Below are positions 9,201-16,275 of a stretch of 41,370 nucleotides of DNA, one piece after another (position 1 is the stretch's first letter; every line of letters starts with the position of its first letter). The notes beneath the pieces are model-generated. The model saw only the letters and a list, made by a program, of their open reading frames with translations. It was not told where the DNA came from and ran no database searches. The stretch spans positions 1 to 41,370 of the forward strand of contig JAGDBD010000075.1 in the NCBI GenBank assembly GCA_017959225.1, written 5' to 3'. Source of the stretch: Fibrobacter sp. Its GTDB lineage: Bacteria; Fibrobacterota; Fibrobacteria; Fibrobacterales; Fibrobacteraceae. Made by a program: the position numbers and the translations under genes.

Positions 9201-9417
9201 TCACATCGAAAAAAGAGCCCAATAGCCGTACCCCGTCGCGGTAATACACCCGGGATTCCCCCGAAAGTTCCGAAAGAATGTATCGACGGTTAAAAATTCC
9301 GTCCGGATCCTTTTCCGGCAGAACGCGGAATACGACTATATATAAAGGAATCAGGCAAAGAAGCCCGACAATGCAAAAAGCAACTGCGATTTTTAAGAGA
9401 GTCTTCAAGAATTTCAT
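6247..9417 (-). CDS. Class A penicillin-binding protein (glycosyltransferase/transpeptidase)
   Basis: This bifunctional peptidoglycan synthase has 1056 residues. An N-terminal membrane anchor (about 7-30) is followed by a GT51 glycosyltransferase domain with catalytic Glu in AAEDSRYF (about 92) and GGSTLTQQ (about 130). The transpeptidase domain has all three motifs: SSWK (nucleophile Ser about 482), SEN (about 538) and KTG (about 857). The distance from SEN to KTG is near 320 residues, much longer than usual in the family, because of a charged helical insertion at about 550-700. The C-terminal 100 residues are Pro/Glu/Ala-rich. It is first in an operon with the lipoprotein and permease genes. 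Which PBP1 subtype it belongs to is left open. Confidence 0.93.
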   Translation of the reverse strand: MKFLKTLLKIAVAFCIVGLLCLIPLYIVVFRVLPEKDPDGIFNRRYILSELSGESRVYYRDGVRLLGSFFDVNHRIYVPFGEIPENIVNALVAAEDSRYFEHSGFDITGFSRAMVNNIRAGRLQQGGSTLTQQTVKNIYGREERSVKAKWKELINALRMEKHFSKEEILEFYLNQFHVSGTGKGVAIAAQYFFNKDLKDLTLAECAFIAGSVKGPFNYDPFIQRNQQRRDRALERGKARLNYVLGRMVDEEYITQEQMDSALAKPLEFNHGNFRFALSTQLSRLEEKFESDFYQGLFEKEGIPDWRKAQLQIVTTMDADYQMAAKRAVQDNISNLQVKLGGFVLPKSDLPNRAAFARAGDYLYGAVDSVRYDGNGNLADIFLSFGQLHGHVSAADLADLGKQMNADVKTVLAPRLAKGSVLLVSVKDTVKVDGAVPCLIETEPVLQGALVALQNGEVVASQAGFHNTGYDRSFKAKRQLGSSWKPLLYAAALNYHWHYLDELENEFNLFQYENDFYFPRPDHKNKGETVSILWAAVRSENIASIWLLDHLLDKLSAEEFMAVAAENGYLKRDDESFDDYRKRLRDKHGLYLNETAKQEIEFSKAQKALYEKLLYENRPAAARAVRNMFYGRNVEFGKKKYQKIQKEYFAEFNHNFLRYLAILKDRDLKASNPEEPLAPTTLADEEVYPNLNLSDIRRLNGMMGIPREDVDYSKSEELFYWPDFRRSVAMAAFARFAGEIGIHGKLREVLSMPLGVNEIPLSEMTTAYQTLLTGNVYKCADGEWNEPCLVKEIRDRDGRRIFENSVEVKKVLSDTVTEQMAVMLHAVFQYGTAYSQYKSLTMQSPSGENTLLYPALGKTGTTNDYRNVAFLGAIPTFVPTKNGFGLDSVIAIGSYVGFDDNRPLKSGRTRIAGSSGGLPQWAEFAKKVVEVRKENAKVDFLDISMLAKGTIPLRLGTERGEVQVNPVTGLPVYSANETVRSIPLLDVPGYTSPAQVETAAASAANSGIVTSLSMPSFAPEALQPPETSAPKTQDEEFELPADFTGDNAFIPIEPGEF

Positions 9418-9478
9418 GGCTTTTCCGGATCTGAACAGGGGTAAAAATAACTAAACGCAGCTTTTTCAAAATTTGAAC

Positions 9479-9507
9479 TTGAAATTTCAGCGAAAAATAT
9501 CTAGAAT
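9479..9507 (+). promoter_or_regulatory. tRNA-Ser promoter
   Basis: TTGAAA (9479-9484) and TAGAAT (9502-9507) are separated by 17 bases and lie just before the tRNA gene. The predicted transcription start near 9514 leaves about ten bases of leader. Confidence 0.75.
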
Positions 9508-9524
9508 TGTGATCCCCCGAATTA

Positions 9525-9612
9525 GGGAAGGTGGCCGAGTTGGCCGAAGGCGCGTCCCTGCTAAGGACGTATAGGAGTTTTCCTATCGCGAGTTCGAATC
9601 TCGCCCTTCCCG
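9525..9612 (+). tRNA. tRNA-Ser (anticodon GCT)
   Basis: The 88-base cloverleaf has a perfect 7-bp acceptor stem (GGGAAGG / CCTTCCC). The anticodon stem CGTCC / GGACG carries the loop CTGCTAA (anticodon 9560-9562). A long variable arm (ATAGGA / TCCTAT) is typical of class II tRNAs, and the T arm is GCGAG-TTCGAAT-CTCGC. It reads AGC and AGT codons. The discriminator base is G and no CCA is encoded. Confidence 0.97.
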
Positions 9613-9615
9613 CTC

Positions 9616-9654
9616 TTAAAGGTCTCTGCGTAAGCAGGGACCTTTAAGCTTTTT
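9616..9654 (+). terminator. Terminator of tRNA-Ser
   Basis: A long hairpin (TTAAAGGTC...GACCTTTAA, extended by CTGC/GCAG, loop GTAA) directly follows the tRNA and ends in a short T run. The T run is present only for the plus strand, so it serves the tRNA rather than the facing phosphatase gene. Confidence 0.82.
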
Positions 9655-9668
9655 AAAGGGATTTTTGC

Positions 9669-10340
9669 TTAAAATCTTAAAAAACCATCCCCGATGAACT
9701 TCACCGGATAGATTTTTGCCGATTGCAGCGGATTTTCCGGCCGATAAAGAATAGCCGCCCCCGAAAGAAAGTTCAACCAAAAACTCGGCGTAAAGCGGAT
9801 ATCCGTAAAATAGGAAAGGAACGGCACAACCCAAGCGTCATGGGTACAAAACAGGGAAACATCCGCTTGGGAATGCTCCAAAATGTACCGTAAAAATGTT
9901 TCGGACCCTTCTTTTACCGGAACAAACCCCGCAAGACGCCCATCTGTAATCCATTTGCAAATAGCGGGGTAAAAGCCTTCGGTCAGATGGTGCAGGTACG
10001 CATCAAAATCGTTCACATAAAATTCCGCTAAAGGCTGCAAATGCGCGACGTTTTCCGGATCGGAAAATTCTGGATTTCCCATGCTCCGAGCGATAAGCGC
10101 AGCCGTTTCGCAACAGCGAAAAACGGGACTCGATCCAACAAAAAGACTTCCTTGGAAAATGGAAAGTTCTTTGCCCGCGGTCAAAGCCTGTTCACGACCT
10201 CTGTCGTTTAGCGGAACATGAGTGCCGTGGTCCGTATCTTGCGGAGTGATGTGGCGACGTTCCGCATGGCGCAGTAAAAAGGCGACAGATTCACCGGGCT
10301 GCATGGAACGGTGAACCTGTTCCGCAGTCAAAAAAGTCAT
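9669..10340 (-). CDS. Histidine phosphatase family protein
   Basis: This 223-residue protein belongs to the histidine phosphatase (phosphoglycerate mutase-like) superfamily. The catalytic RHxE motif is LLRHAER (about residues 23-29) and the second catalytic His lies in CTHDAW in the C-terminal half. Substrates in this superfamily range from sugar phosphates to phosphoproteins and cannot be assigned here. A longer open frame extends upstream through the PAP2 gene, but the start at 10340 is preferred because its ATGA overlaps the PAP2 stop codon, the coupling pattern used elsewhere in this operon. It is the last gene of the operon. Confidence 0.85.
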   Translation of the reverse strand: MTFLTAEQVHRSMQPGESVAFLLRHAERRHITPQDTDHGTHVPLNDRGREQALTAGKELSIFQGSLFVGSSPVFRCCETAALIARSMGNPEFSDPENVAHLQPLAEFYVNDFDAYLHHLTEGFYPAICKWITDGRLAGFVPVKEGSETFLRYILEHSQADVSLFCTHDAWVVPFLSYFTDIRFTPSFWLNFLSGAAILYRPENPLQSAKIYPVKFIGDGFLRF

Positions 10341-10897
10341 CCTTGGAAAAATCCTGCAACAAGCGGCAAAATGGCAAAAATCCAAACCACATGGCCAATG
10401 GCAAAGCTCAAAATGCCGAGCAAAAAGCCTCCAATCACATCCGAAAGCCAGTGCACGCCAAAATAGACACGCAAAAATCCCCACGTCAGCGGAAGGGCGA
10501 TCATCACGGCGCCGGCAACGGGAACCGCTAAAAGGACCGTCGTCGCGATCGCCAAATTGTTCATGGTATGGCCAGAAGGAAAACTGTATTTATCCAATGG
10601 CGGAACCAAAGCTTTGAATTCAGGAATCGCTTCAAAAGGGCGTCTGCGCTTTGAAGTAAGTTTCACAATCCAATACAGCGCAAGGGCCGCAACAAGCGAA
10701 GGCGCAACCTGGGCAAGCACTTTCGCAAGGAACAGCGGACCGTCCACGATCCCAATCAAAATGGCAATCAGCGCCCAAACGTAACCGTCGCCAAGCCGCG
10801 TATAACGGCGAAGCCATGAGTCCGCATTACTCGAAAGACGGTGCGTGTAAAGGTAACGTGAAAATTTTTCATCGAACTTTGCAATCTTTTTTAACAT
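10337..10897 (-). CDS. PAP2 family membrane phosphatase
   Basis: This 186-residue membrane protein has the three PAP2 phosphatase motifs: KLTSKRRRP (K-x6-RP), FPSGH, and R-x5-H-x3-D in LRVYFGVHWLSD. About five hydrophobic segments surround them. Family members dephosphorylate undecaprenyl diphosphate, phosphatidic acid or lipid A; this one is not resolved further. A TTG at 10909 is in frame and would add four residues; ATG at 10897 is chosen as the more usual start, although neither has a strong ribosome binding site. It lies between rdgB and a histidine phosphatase gene that overlaps its end by four bases. Confidence 0.87.
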   Translation of the reverse strand: MLKKIAKFDEKFSRYLYTHRLSSNADSWLRRYTRLGDGYVWALIAILIGIVDGPLFLAKVLAQVAPSLVAALALYWIVKLTSKRRRPFEAIPEFKALVPPLDKYSFPSGHTMNNLAIATTVLLAVPVAGAVMIALPLTWGFLRVYFGVHWLSDVIGGFLLGILSFAIGHVVWIFAILPLVAGFFQG

Positions 10898-10912
10898 CAC
10901 CCGTTCCAAACA

Positions 10913-11527
10913 TTAAAAAGCGGAAAGAAGTTTTCGCGACTTGAGAATTTCTATGGCATGACCGCGATGACTTAAAGCCTGTTTTTCTTCTAAAGACATT
11001 TCTGCAAAAGTCAAAGACTTTCCTTTGGGCACAAACAGTGGGTCATAGCCAAAGCCTTCGTCACCTCGGAACTCTTGAATGATGTTCCCCGGGCATTCCC
11101 CTTCCACATAGTCCACGTTTCCATTTTCATGGACAATGCAAAGATGGCACACGAACCTGGCCGAGCGATCCTGTTTGTCTGCAAGTTCACGCAAAAGTTT
11201 TTCATTGTTCGCGCGGGAATTTCCATGTTCCCCAGCAAAGCGTGCGCTGTGAATTCCCGGTGCACCGCCAAGAGCCTTGACTTCGAGCCCCGAATCGTCG
11301 GCAATGACCGTTCCGCCGATATTTTTGGATTTTAAGAACGCGGCAACTGCAAGCGCTTTGATTTTCGCGTTTTCTTGAAACGACGTTCCATTTTCATCCA
11401 CGTCATCTGTGAAGCCGATTTCCTTTTGGGTCTTAAATTCCAAATCAGGGTCGGAATTTTCGAAGGCCTTGGCGAATTCTCGAACCTTGCCTGCGTTTCC
11501 CGTCGCAATCACAACCAGTTTTTTCAC
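10913..11527 (-). CDS. rdgB: RdgB/HAM1 family dITP/XTP pyrophosphatase
   Basis: This 204-residue house-cleaning enzyme hydrolyses dITP, XTP and similar non-canonical purine nucleotides to monophosphates, keeping them out of DNA. Family signatures are present: ATGNAGKVREF at the N terminus (nucleotide binding), ADDSGLEV (about 75), GFGYDPLF (about 155) and SHRG near the end. The length is typical. The start is GTG at 11527 and GTGA overlaps the stop codon of the upstream gene by four bases, so translation is probably coupled. Confidence 0.96.
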   Translation of the reverse strand: MKKLVVIATGNAGKVREFAKAFENSDPDLEFKTQKEIGFTDDVDENGTSFQENAKIKALAVAAFLKSKNIGGTVIADDSGLEVKALGGAPGIHSARFAGEHGNSRANNEKLLRELADKQDRSARFVCHLCIVHENGNVDYVEGECPGNIIQEFRGDEGFGYDPLFVPKGKSLTFAEMSLEEKQALSHRGHAIEILKSRKLLSAF

Positions 11528-12474
11528 AGGTTTCCTTCGTCTAAATTTTTGGATTCCGGAAGGTCCAATTCCGCAAGTTTACGCTGAATTCCCGGAAGTT
11601 CTTCGAACTTTTCGTGGTACATGGCGCTGACTTTACGACACAGCAGTTCCAAACGGAAACGCTCCTTCACATTATTTTCATTGGTGCGAAGCTTGCGAAG
11701 GGTTGCACCGATCAGCTGTACATCCTTCGGTTCTTTGTAAGGCACCATGAATTCGTTAAAGCGGTTGAGGCTCGCCGTAAACTGGTCTTCTTCTGCCGCT
11801 TGATACAAAAGGTAAGGAACCACCTGGCGTTCCAAAAGTTCCTGCAAATTGCCGACGAAAGTGAGAAGGTTGCCTTTGCCAGGCAAGAATTCCCCGCCTT
11901 CCGGTTTGCTGGTGATTAAACCGTCGGTTTCGATTTGCGAAAGAAGCTCGTTGATATAGCTCTGTTCTTCGGCGCTCTGCTGTTCGCGGTACTTCGCCTG
12001 ATAAAGAATCGGAAGGCTCGTGATGCAGAGATGTGCTTGGCTCATTCCAGTAAATTCGCCGATGTAATAAATATCTGCATTCTCTTCGAGGATTTCTGCT
12101 TCGTCATCGTAGAACATGATCTTTGCCGGAACCGGAATGATTTCCATGCTGGAAAGTTCTTCCAAACGATCCCTGAACGAATCGATGTCCAAGCCTTCGG
12201 GAAGTTCCCCGCCCGATTCCTTGATGTGTTCGATCATTTCCGAAATGCCTTTATCCACCGAAGACGCACCTGCTTCGTGCTGAAGAAAGCGCTTGATATT
12301 GCTGTTCTTTTCAAATTCTCCGCGGACGGCCAAAATGCCGTTTCGCACCATCGATGCAAACGGAATCGGGCCGGAATTCTGGTCTTTGGCAGCGGACGGT
12401 GTAATTTTTGCATAGGCCACCATGCGTCCGCACAGCCTATCGGGATCACCTTTCTTTTGTTGAATACCTAACAT
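11524..12474 (-). CDS. Uncharacterised cytoplasmic protein
   Basis: I do not recognise this 316-residue protein. It has no signal peptide or membrane segment. It is acidic and mostly helical, with a central part containing FYDDEAEILEEN and YIGEFTGMSQAH. A GTG six bases upstream is in frame, but ATG at 12474 is chosen because AAGGAG lies five bases before it and would overlap the GTG. It sits between a small lipoprotein gene and rdgB in the rsmA operon and overlaps rdgB by four bases, so it is a real, co-translated gene. It may be lineage-specific. Confidence 0.8.
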   Translation of the reverse strand: MLGIQQKKGDPDRLCGRMVAYAKITPSAAKDQNSGPIPFASMVRNGILAVRGEFEKNSNIKRFLQHEAGASSVDKGISEMIEHIKESGGELPEGLDIDSFRDRLEELSSMEIIPVPAKIMFYDDEAEILEENADIYYIGEFTGMSQAHLCITSLPILYQAKYREQQSAEEQSYINELLSQIETDGLITSKPEGGEFLPGKGNLLTFVGNLQELLERQVVPYLLYQAAEEDQFTASLNRFNEFMVPYKEPKDVQLIGATLRKLRTNENNVKERFRLELLCRKVSAMYHEKFEELPGIQRKLAELDLPESKNLDEGNL

Positions 12475-12486
12475 GCACACTCCTTG

Positions 12487-12972
12487 TTAATGGAGTTTCT
12501 TTGCGCTGACAAGGCTCCCGTTTCTAGAATCGAAATAAACGACGTTCGAACCGGGATACGCCTTGCTGAAAAAGTTGTCAAACATTTGAATCGCCGACGA
12601 TTTTTCAAAACCGATTTCATTGCCGGAATTTTCATCGATGACAATACCGAAATGAGAAACGCCCGGAACTCGACGGTTGATATAAGCGGCGAATTCTTCG
12701 TCAGAATTTACCACATCGGTCGGAGCTCGGCTATCGATATCCGTCCGCGTACTAATAGACAGCGGATAAAGATTTCCAGAAACCAGCTGGGACGTTGCCA
12801 CATAAATCGCATTGCCCATGAAAATCGCAATGGAATCGTTGGGAACATAGCGAATTTCCACGTTAAAATCGCAATCCGAAGACATTTCCTTGATTTCAAG
12901 AGCCGATGGACCGCATGCAGTAAGCGCACAAGCAATCGCCATCGTCAGCAAAGCAAAAATCGTTTTTTTCAT
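12487..12972 (-). CDS. Small lipoprotein of unknown function
   Basis: This 161-residue protein has a clear lipoprotein signal peptide (MKKTIFALLTMAIACALTAC, lipobox LTAC, Cys about residue 20). The mature part is a compact alpha/beta domain with no named motif that I recognise. The frame is open further upstream, but the signal peptide and the AAAAGGA site before ATG fix the start at 12972. It follows rsmA by about 90 bases, a gap that contains TGTATTTTG about 30 bases before the start codon and could hold an internal promoter. Confidence 0.82.
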   Translation of the reverse strand: MKKTIFALLTMAIACALTACGPSALEIKEMSSDCDFNVEIRYVPNDSIAIFMGNAIYVATSQLVSGNLYPLSISTRTDIDSRAPTDVVNSDEEFAAYINRRVPGVSHFGIVIDENSGNEIGFEKSSAIQMFDNFFSKAYPGSNVVYFDSRNGSLVSAKKLH

Positions 12973-13064
12973 AAAAAATCCTTTTCTTCTCAAAATACAC
13001 ATTTTCACCCCCAGAAAAATCCGAATTTGCAAGAATTCCGGTTCGAAAGCCCCCCATTCACAGA

Positions 13065-13847
13065 TCAATTGGATTTTAATACTTCGTACAGTTGCAAAAG
13101 TTCTTCCGGGGAAAGCTCTTCGGCACGGGTCGTCTGCGCAAATCCACAGCGTTCTAGCACCTGCGAAATCTTCGTTTTTTCGTAACGGCACGAAAGCGAA
13201 TTTGTAATGACCTTGCGCTTTTGAGAAAATGCTGCCTGTACAAAATCGAAAAATTCCGGTGGAGCGTCTAACGGATCGGGCCGCGGCGTGAGAAGCACCG
13301 TGGCACTGTCGACGTTCGGTTTGGGCGTGAAATGTTCCGGGCCGATTTTGCGGAGCATTTTCCCCGTCGCATGAGCGCGGATCCAAACGGAAAGGCTTCC
13401 ATAATTTCGGGAATGAGGTTCAGCACAAAAACGTTCTGCGACTTCATACTGGACCATGCACATAAAGCCATGGGTCTTTTTCAAAAGAGGCATTACCTTG
13501 GCGACAATCCCTGTAGAAACGTTATACGGCAAATTTCCAGCAAGCCAAGGTTTGGGATTTTCCTTAAGCCATTCATCTATTGGAAAGCGGAGAATGTCCT
13601 GATTCACAACGTGAAAATTCGGATTACCGGCAAACTTATCCTTGAGATAGGCAACGCATTCTTCATCGATTTCCACAGCCGTCACAGGAACGCCTTGAGC
13701 AAGCAACGGCTCGGTGAGCGCGCCATGGCCCGGACCGATTTCCAAAATGGAATCTCCTGGGGAAAGCGGAATGTCCGAGGCCAAGAGGTTTGCGGTCTCT
13801 ACGTCCAAAAAATTTTGCCCAAAACGGCGTCTGCGATCTCTATCCAT
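13065..13847 (-). CDS. rsmA: 16S rRNA dimethyladenosine transferase
   Basis: This 260-residue enzyme (RsmA, also called KsgA) dimethylates two adjacent adenines in helix 45 of 16S rRNA late in 30S assembly, using S-adenosylmethionine. The motifs are FGQNFL at the N terminus, the SAM-binding LEIGPGHGALT (about 35-46), and the catalytic NLPYN (about 105). The length is normal for the family. It is the first gene of a minus-strand operon. There is no Shine-Dalgarno sequence; instead TAAATT lies six bases before the ATG, in the AT box shared with the divergent gene at 13879. Confidence 0.96.
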   Translation of the reverse strand: MDRDRRRRFGQNFLDVETANLLASDIPLSPGDSILEIGPGHGALTEPLLAQGVPVTAVEIDEECVAYLKDKFAGNPNFHVVNQDILRFPIDEWLKENPKPWLAGNLPYNVSTGIVAKVMPLLKKTHGFMCMVQYEVAERFCAEPHSRNYGSLSVWIRAHATGKMLRKIGPEHFTPKPNVDSATVLLTPRPDPLDAPPEFFDFVQAAFSQKRKVITNSLSCRYEKTKISQVLERCGFAQTTRAEELSPEELLQLYEVLKSN

Positions 13848-13853
13848 ACGACA

Positions 13854-13869
13854 AATTTAGATATATATT
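13854..13869. promoter_or_regulatory. Shared AT box between divergent genes
   Basis: The 31-base gap between rsmA (minus) and the gene at 13879 (plus) contains AAATTTAGATATATATTT. Toward rsmA it offers TAAATT six bases from the ATG. Toward the plus gene it offers TATATT (13864-13869) nine bases from the ATG. Both would place the transcription start at or very near the start codon. No -35 box fits on either side within the gap. Confidence 0.6.
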
Positions 13870-13878
13870 TAGGGAGCC

Positions 13879-14250
13879 ATGCTACGTTATCGGCAAAATG
13901 CGATTCTAATCCTTGCAAGCGCTCTGCTCTTGCTTGCTATCGGATTTGAAGCTTTTTCTTTTTTGCATACCCCTGCGGATGCAAACGATTTTCCCACTGA
14001 AATTTCAAAAGAAGAAACCCTTTCTTCTTCGGATCATCTCGCTACAACTTCTGCAATTTTTGACATCCGCCGGTTCCAATCGGTTTCGAGATCCGGAGTC
14101 CGGGAATCCGATGATCTCGGTCAAGTTTTTACAATCTCCGTTAAAAAGCGTTTTGCATTTTTCAAAAGCGCACGCTTTAGTCCAATCCGCATTTTCTTTC
14201 GATATTCCAAGGATTACTTTGTCTTTACCTTAGAGCGTATTCTCTGTTGA
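13879..14250 (+). CDS. Small protein with an N-terminal membrane segment, unknown
   Basis: This 123-residue open frame is not recognised. Residues 8-30 are strongly hydrophobic (ILILASALLLLAIGF) and could be a membrane anchor or uncleaved signal; the rest is Ser/Phe/Arg-rich without a motif. A second frame (13913-14233) overlaps it. This one is preferred because its start lies nine bases after a TATATT box, as for other genes here. The protein composition is not a strong argument either way, so reality of the gene is moderately supported. Confidence 0.5.
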   Translation: MLRYRQNAILILASALLLLAIGFEAFSFLHTPADANDFPTEISKEETLSSSDHLATTSAIFDIRRFQSVSRSGVRESDDLGQVFTISVKKRFAFFKSARFSPIRIFFRYSKDYFVFTLERILC

Positions 14251-14269
14251 AAACATCTCTTTTTTCTAA

Positions 14270-14305
14270 GCGATTCCTTCACAAAATGATTCGCATCGGA
14301 ATCGC
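14270..14305. repeat. Inverted repeat upstream of a small gene
   Basis: GCGATTCC (14270-14277) and GGAATCGC (14298-14305) form perfect 8-base arms 20 bases apart, 36 bases before the start codon at 14342. No T run follows, so it is not a terminator. It may be an operator or a leader hairpin, or be chance. Confidence 0.4.
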
Positions 14306-14341
14306 CTTATAGCGCATTCAATTCAACAAAGAGATTTCAAC

Positions 14342-14731
14342 ATGCAAGAAAACGAATTGGCGATGCAAAAAGCACTCGCTCAAAAGTCATACATTCAAAT
14401 TGAAAAACGGTTCTTGGGACTCAAAACAAACATTACCTACCAACCGACCCATTCCCCGGTTTACAGCGTTTATTTGGAATACGATCCGCAAGAAGGCGCT
14501 TTCGTCCAACGGATTCTGTTTGCGAAAGCTTCCGAAATTCCTTCGCTGTGCACGCACAAAATAAAAGCCACCGTCAACGGAAAATTCCGGCTGTATTTAT
14601 GCGCATCCAAGGATCGAAATTTCGCCGCTCTACAGCTTTCGGTATACGAAGACTTTTCGTTTAAACCGGTCGGCGAAATCCGTTTCGTCATCGGTGACGA
14701 GGCTCGGAAAATTCTTCAAATCCTTATGTAA
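14342..14731 (+). CDS. Uncharacterised 129-residue protein
   Basis: I do not recognise this protein. It has no signal peptide or membrane segment. It looks like an alternating beta-rich single domain (for example TYQPTHSPVYSVYLEY, FRLYLCASKDRNFAAL) with a short helical N terminus. A terminator follows 20 bases downstream, so it is transcribed alone or with the gene at 13879. No good ribosome binding site precedes the ATG (AAAGAGATTTCAAC). Confidence 0.65.
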   Translation: MQENELAMQKALAQKSYIQIEKRFLGLKTNITYQPTHSPVYSVYLEYDPQEGAFVQRILFAKASEIPSLCTHKIKATVNGKFRLYLCASKDRNFAALQLSVYEDFSFKPVGEIRFVIGDEARKILQILM

Positions 14732-14753
14732 AGCGGTAACATTCAAAAACTCA

Positions 14754-14789
14754 GCTGTCCAGAAGTCTTTCTGGGCAGCGTTTCTTTTC
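14754..14789 (+). terminator. Terminator before the phosphohexomutase gene
   Basis: GCTGTCCAGA pairs with TCTGGGCAGC (ten pairs, one G-T) around a short loop and is followed by TTTCTTTT. It separates the small unknown gene from the phosphohexomutase gene, whose AT box follows within seven bases. Confidence 0.75.
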
Positions 14790-14795
14790 ATTTAA

Positions 14796-14801
14796 TATAT
14801 T
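14796..14801 (+). promoter_or_regulatory. Start-adjacent -10-like box
   Basis: TATATT lies seven bases before the ATG at 14809. The preceding gene is closed by a terminator, so a promoter must lie here, and this box is the only candidate. The bases 17 upstream (GGGCAG) do not resemble a -35 box. A leaderless transcript is predicted. Confidence 0.65.
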
Positions 14802-14808
14802 TCTAGCT

Positions 14809-16266
14809 ATGAAGATTTCCGTAAACGATTTGATGAATTCCAGTGGCGTTGGTTTTGGCACAAGCGGCGCCCGCGGTCTCGTTTCTAAAATGACGGACCT
14901 TGTGTGCTACAGTTACACACACGCTTTTATCGCCTACTGCGAAAAGAATTACCCGTCCGAAAAAACAGTCGCCATTGCAGGGGATTTACGCCCGAGTACC
15001 GGCCGCATTCTTCAAGCTTTGACAACGGCCGCTATCGACATGGGTTGGAAAGTCATTTACAGCGGGCGCATTCCAAGCCCGGCGATTGCGCTATATGGAA
15101 TCGAAAAGGCTCTCCCCACCATCATGGTCACCGGAAGCCACATCCCTGCGGACCGAAACGGAATCAAATTCAACCATCCCCAAGGCGAAATTTCCAAAAA
15201 AGATGAAACCGGAATCCGTGCCGAAACTTTCGAAGTAGACGATTCCAAGTTCGACGACTTGGGCATGCTCAAGAATCCGGCAGAGCTCCCTCTGGAAGAT
15301 CCCGCAGCAAAAGAACTTTACATCAATCGCTACATCGAATTCTTTGGCGATAAAGCGCTTTCCGGATTCACCATCGGCATGTACGAGCATTCCGCCGTTG
15401 GCCGTGATATCATCTCTGACATTTTGAAAAAGCTCGGCGCCTATGTAAAGTCTCTTGGACGTTCGGAAACATTCATTCCGGTAGACACCGAAGCGGTTCG
15501 TCCGGAAGATGTTGAACTGGGTATTCAATGGGCCAAAGAAGGCCTTGACGCCATTGTCAGTACCGATGGCGACAGCGACCGTCCTCTCTTTGCAGACGCT
15601 ACCGGTAAATGGGTCCGCGGAGACGTGCTCGGAATTCTCGCTGCCGCATCCCTTGGAATTGACCGCATAGCGACTCCGGTCAGCTGCAACACGGCCCTTG
15701 AAAAATGCGGACTTTTTGAAAAGACACTCCGCACTCGCATCGGTAGTCCCTACGTCATCGCCGGCATGCAGGAGCTTGACGCAGACGGAAAAACCGTTGC
15801 CGGTTACGAAGCAAACGGAGGATTCCTTCTCGAAACGGACATCTCCCTCGACGGAAAGATTCTAAAGGCTCTCCCCACCCGCGACGCTCTTTTGCCGCAG
15901 CTCGCTATTCTCGTGCGCGCCCGCAAAGAACTCACCGGAGTCGAAGACCTGTTCAAAAGTTTGCCGAAACGCTTTACCGCAAGCGACCGCGTCAAGGAAT
16001 TCCCCACCGAAAAGAGCAAGGCGAAAGTAGCAGAAATCGCCGAAAAGAAGCTCGGTGAAAAGTACTTTGGAAAGCTCGTCGGAAAACTCGTCGGTGAAGA
16101 TTCTACCGACGGCTACCGGATGACATTCGACCAGGGCGATATCATTCACCTGCGCCCTAGCGGAAACGCTCCGGAACTGCGCTGCTATATTGAAAGCGAT
16201 ACCGCAGCCCGTGCAGAAGAACTCAAGGGAAAGGTCCTTGCCATTATGCAGAATTGGAAGGTCTAA
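14809..16266 (+). CDS. Phosphohexomutase (phosphomannomutase/phosphoglucomutase)
   Basis: This 485-residue member of the alpha-D-phosphohexomutase family interconverts hexose 1- and 6-phosphates through a phosphoserine. The four domain signatures are present: GTSGARGL (about 18-25), the phosphoserine loop TGSHIPADRNG (about 107), the metal loop DGDSDRP (about 252), the sugar loop EANGGFLLE (about 333), and the phosphate-binding RPSGNAPELR near the C terminus. SHIPADRNG differs slightly from the usual SHNP form. Glucose versus mannose specificity cannot be read by eye. It probably feeds sugar nucleotides to glycan synthesis. It heads a run of plus-strand genes and its start has no Shine-Dalgarno site. 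Confidence 0.92.
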   Translation: MKISVNDLMNSSGVGFGTSGARGLVSKMTDLVCYSYTHAFIAYCEKNYPSEKTVAIAGDLRPSTGRILQALTTAAIDMGWKVIYSGRIPSPAIALYGIEKALPTIMVTGSHIPADRNGIKFNHPQGEISKKDETGIRAETFEVDDSKFDDLGMLKNPAELPLEDPAAKELYINRYIEFFGDKALSGFTIGMYEHSAVGRDIISDILKKLGAYVKSLGRSETFIPVDTEAVRPEDVELGIQWAKEGLDAIVSTDGDSDRPLFADATGKWVRGDVLGILAAASLGIDRIATPVSCNTALEKCGLFEKTLRTRIGSPYVIAGMQELDADGKTVAGYEANGGFLLETDISLDGKILKALPTRDALLPQLAILVRARKELTGVEDLFKSLPKRFTASDRVKEFPTEKSKAKVAEIAEKKLGEKYFGKLVGKLVGEDSTDGYRMTFDQGDIIHLRPSGNAPELRCYIESDTAARAEELKGKVLAIMQNWKV

Positions 16267-16275
16267 AGCAAATTT

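Noticed and set aside
13913-14233. An alternative 106-codon plus frame overlapping the small gene at 13879
   Set aside because: It starts inside the other frame without a ribosome binding site or AT box. Neither is proven, but the one starting next to the TATATT box fits the local pattern better.
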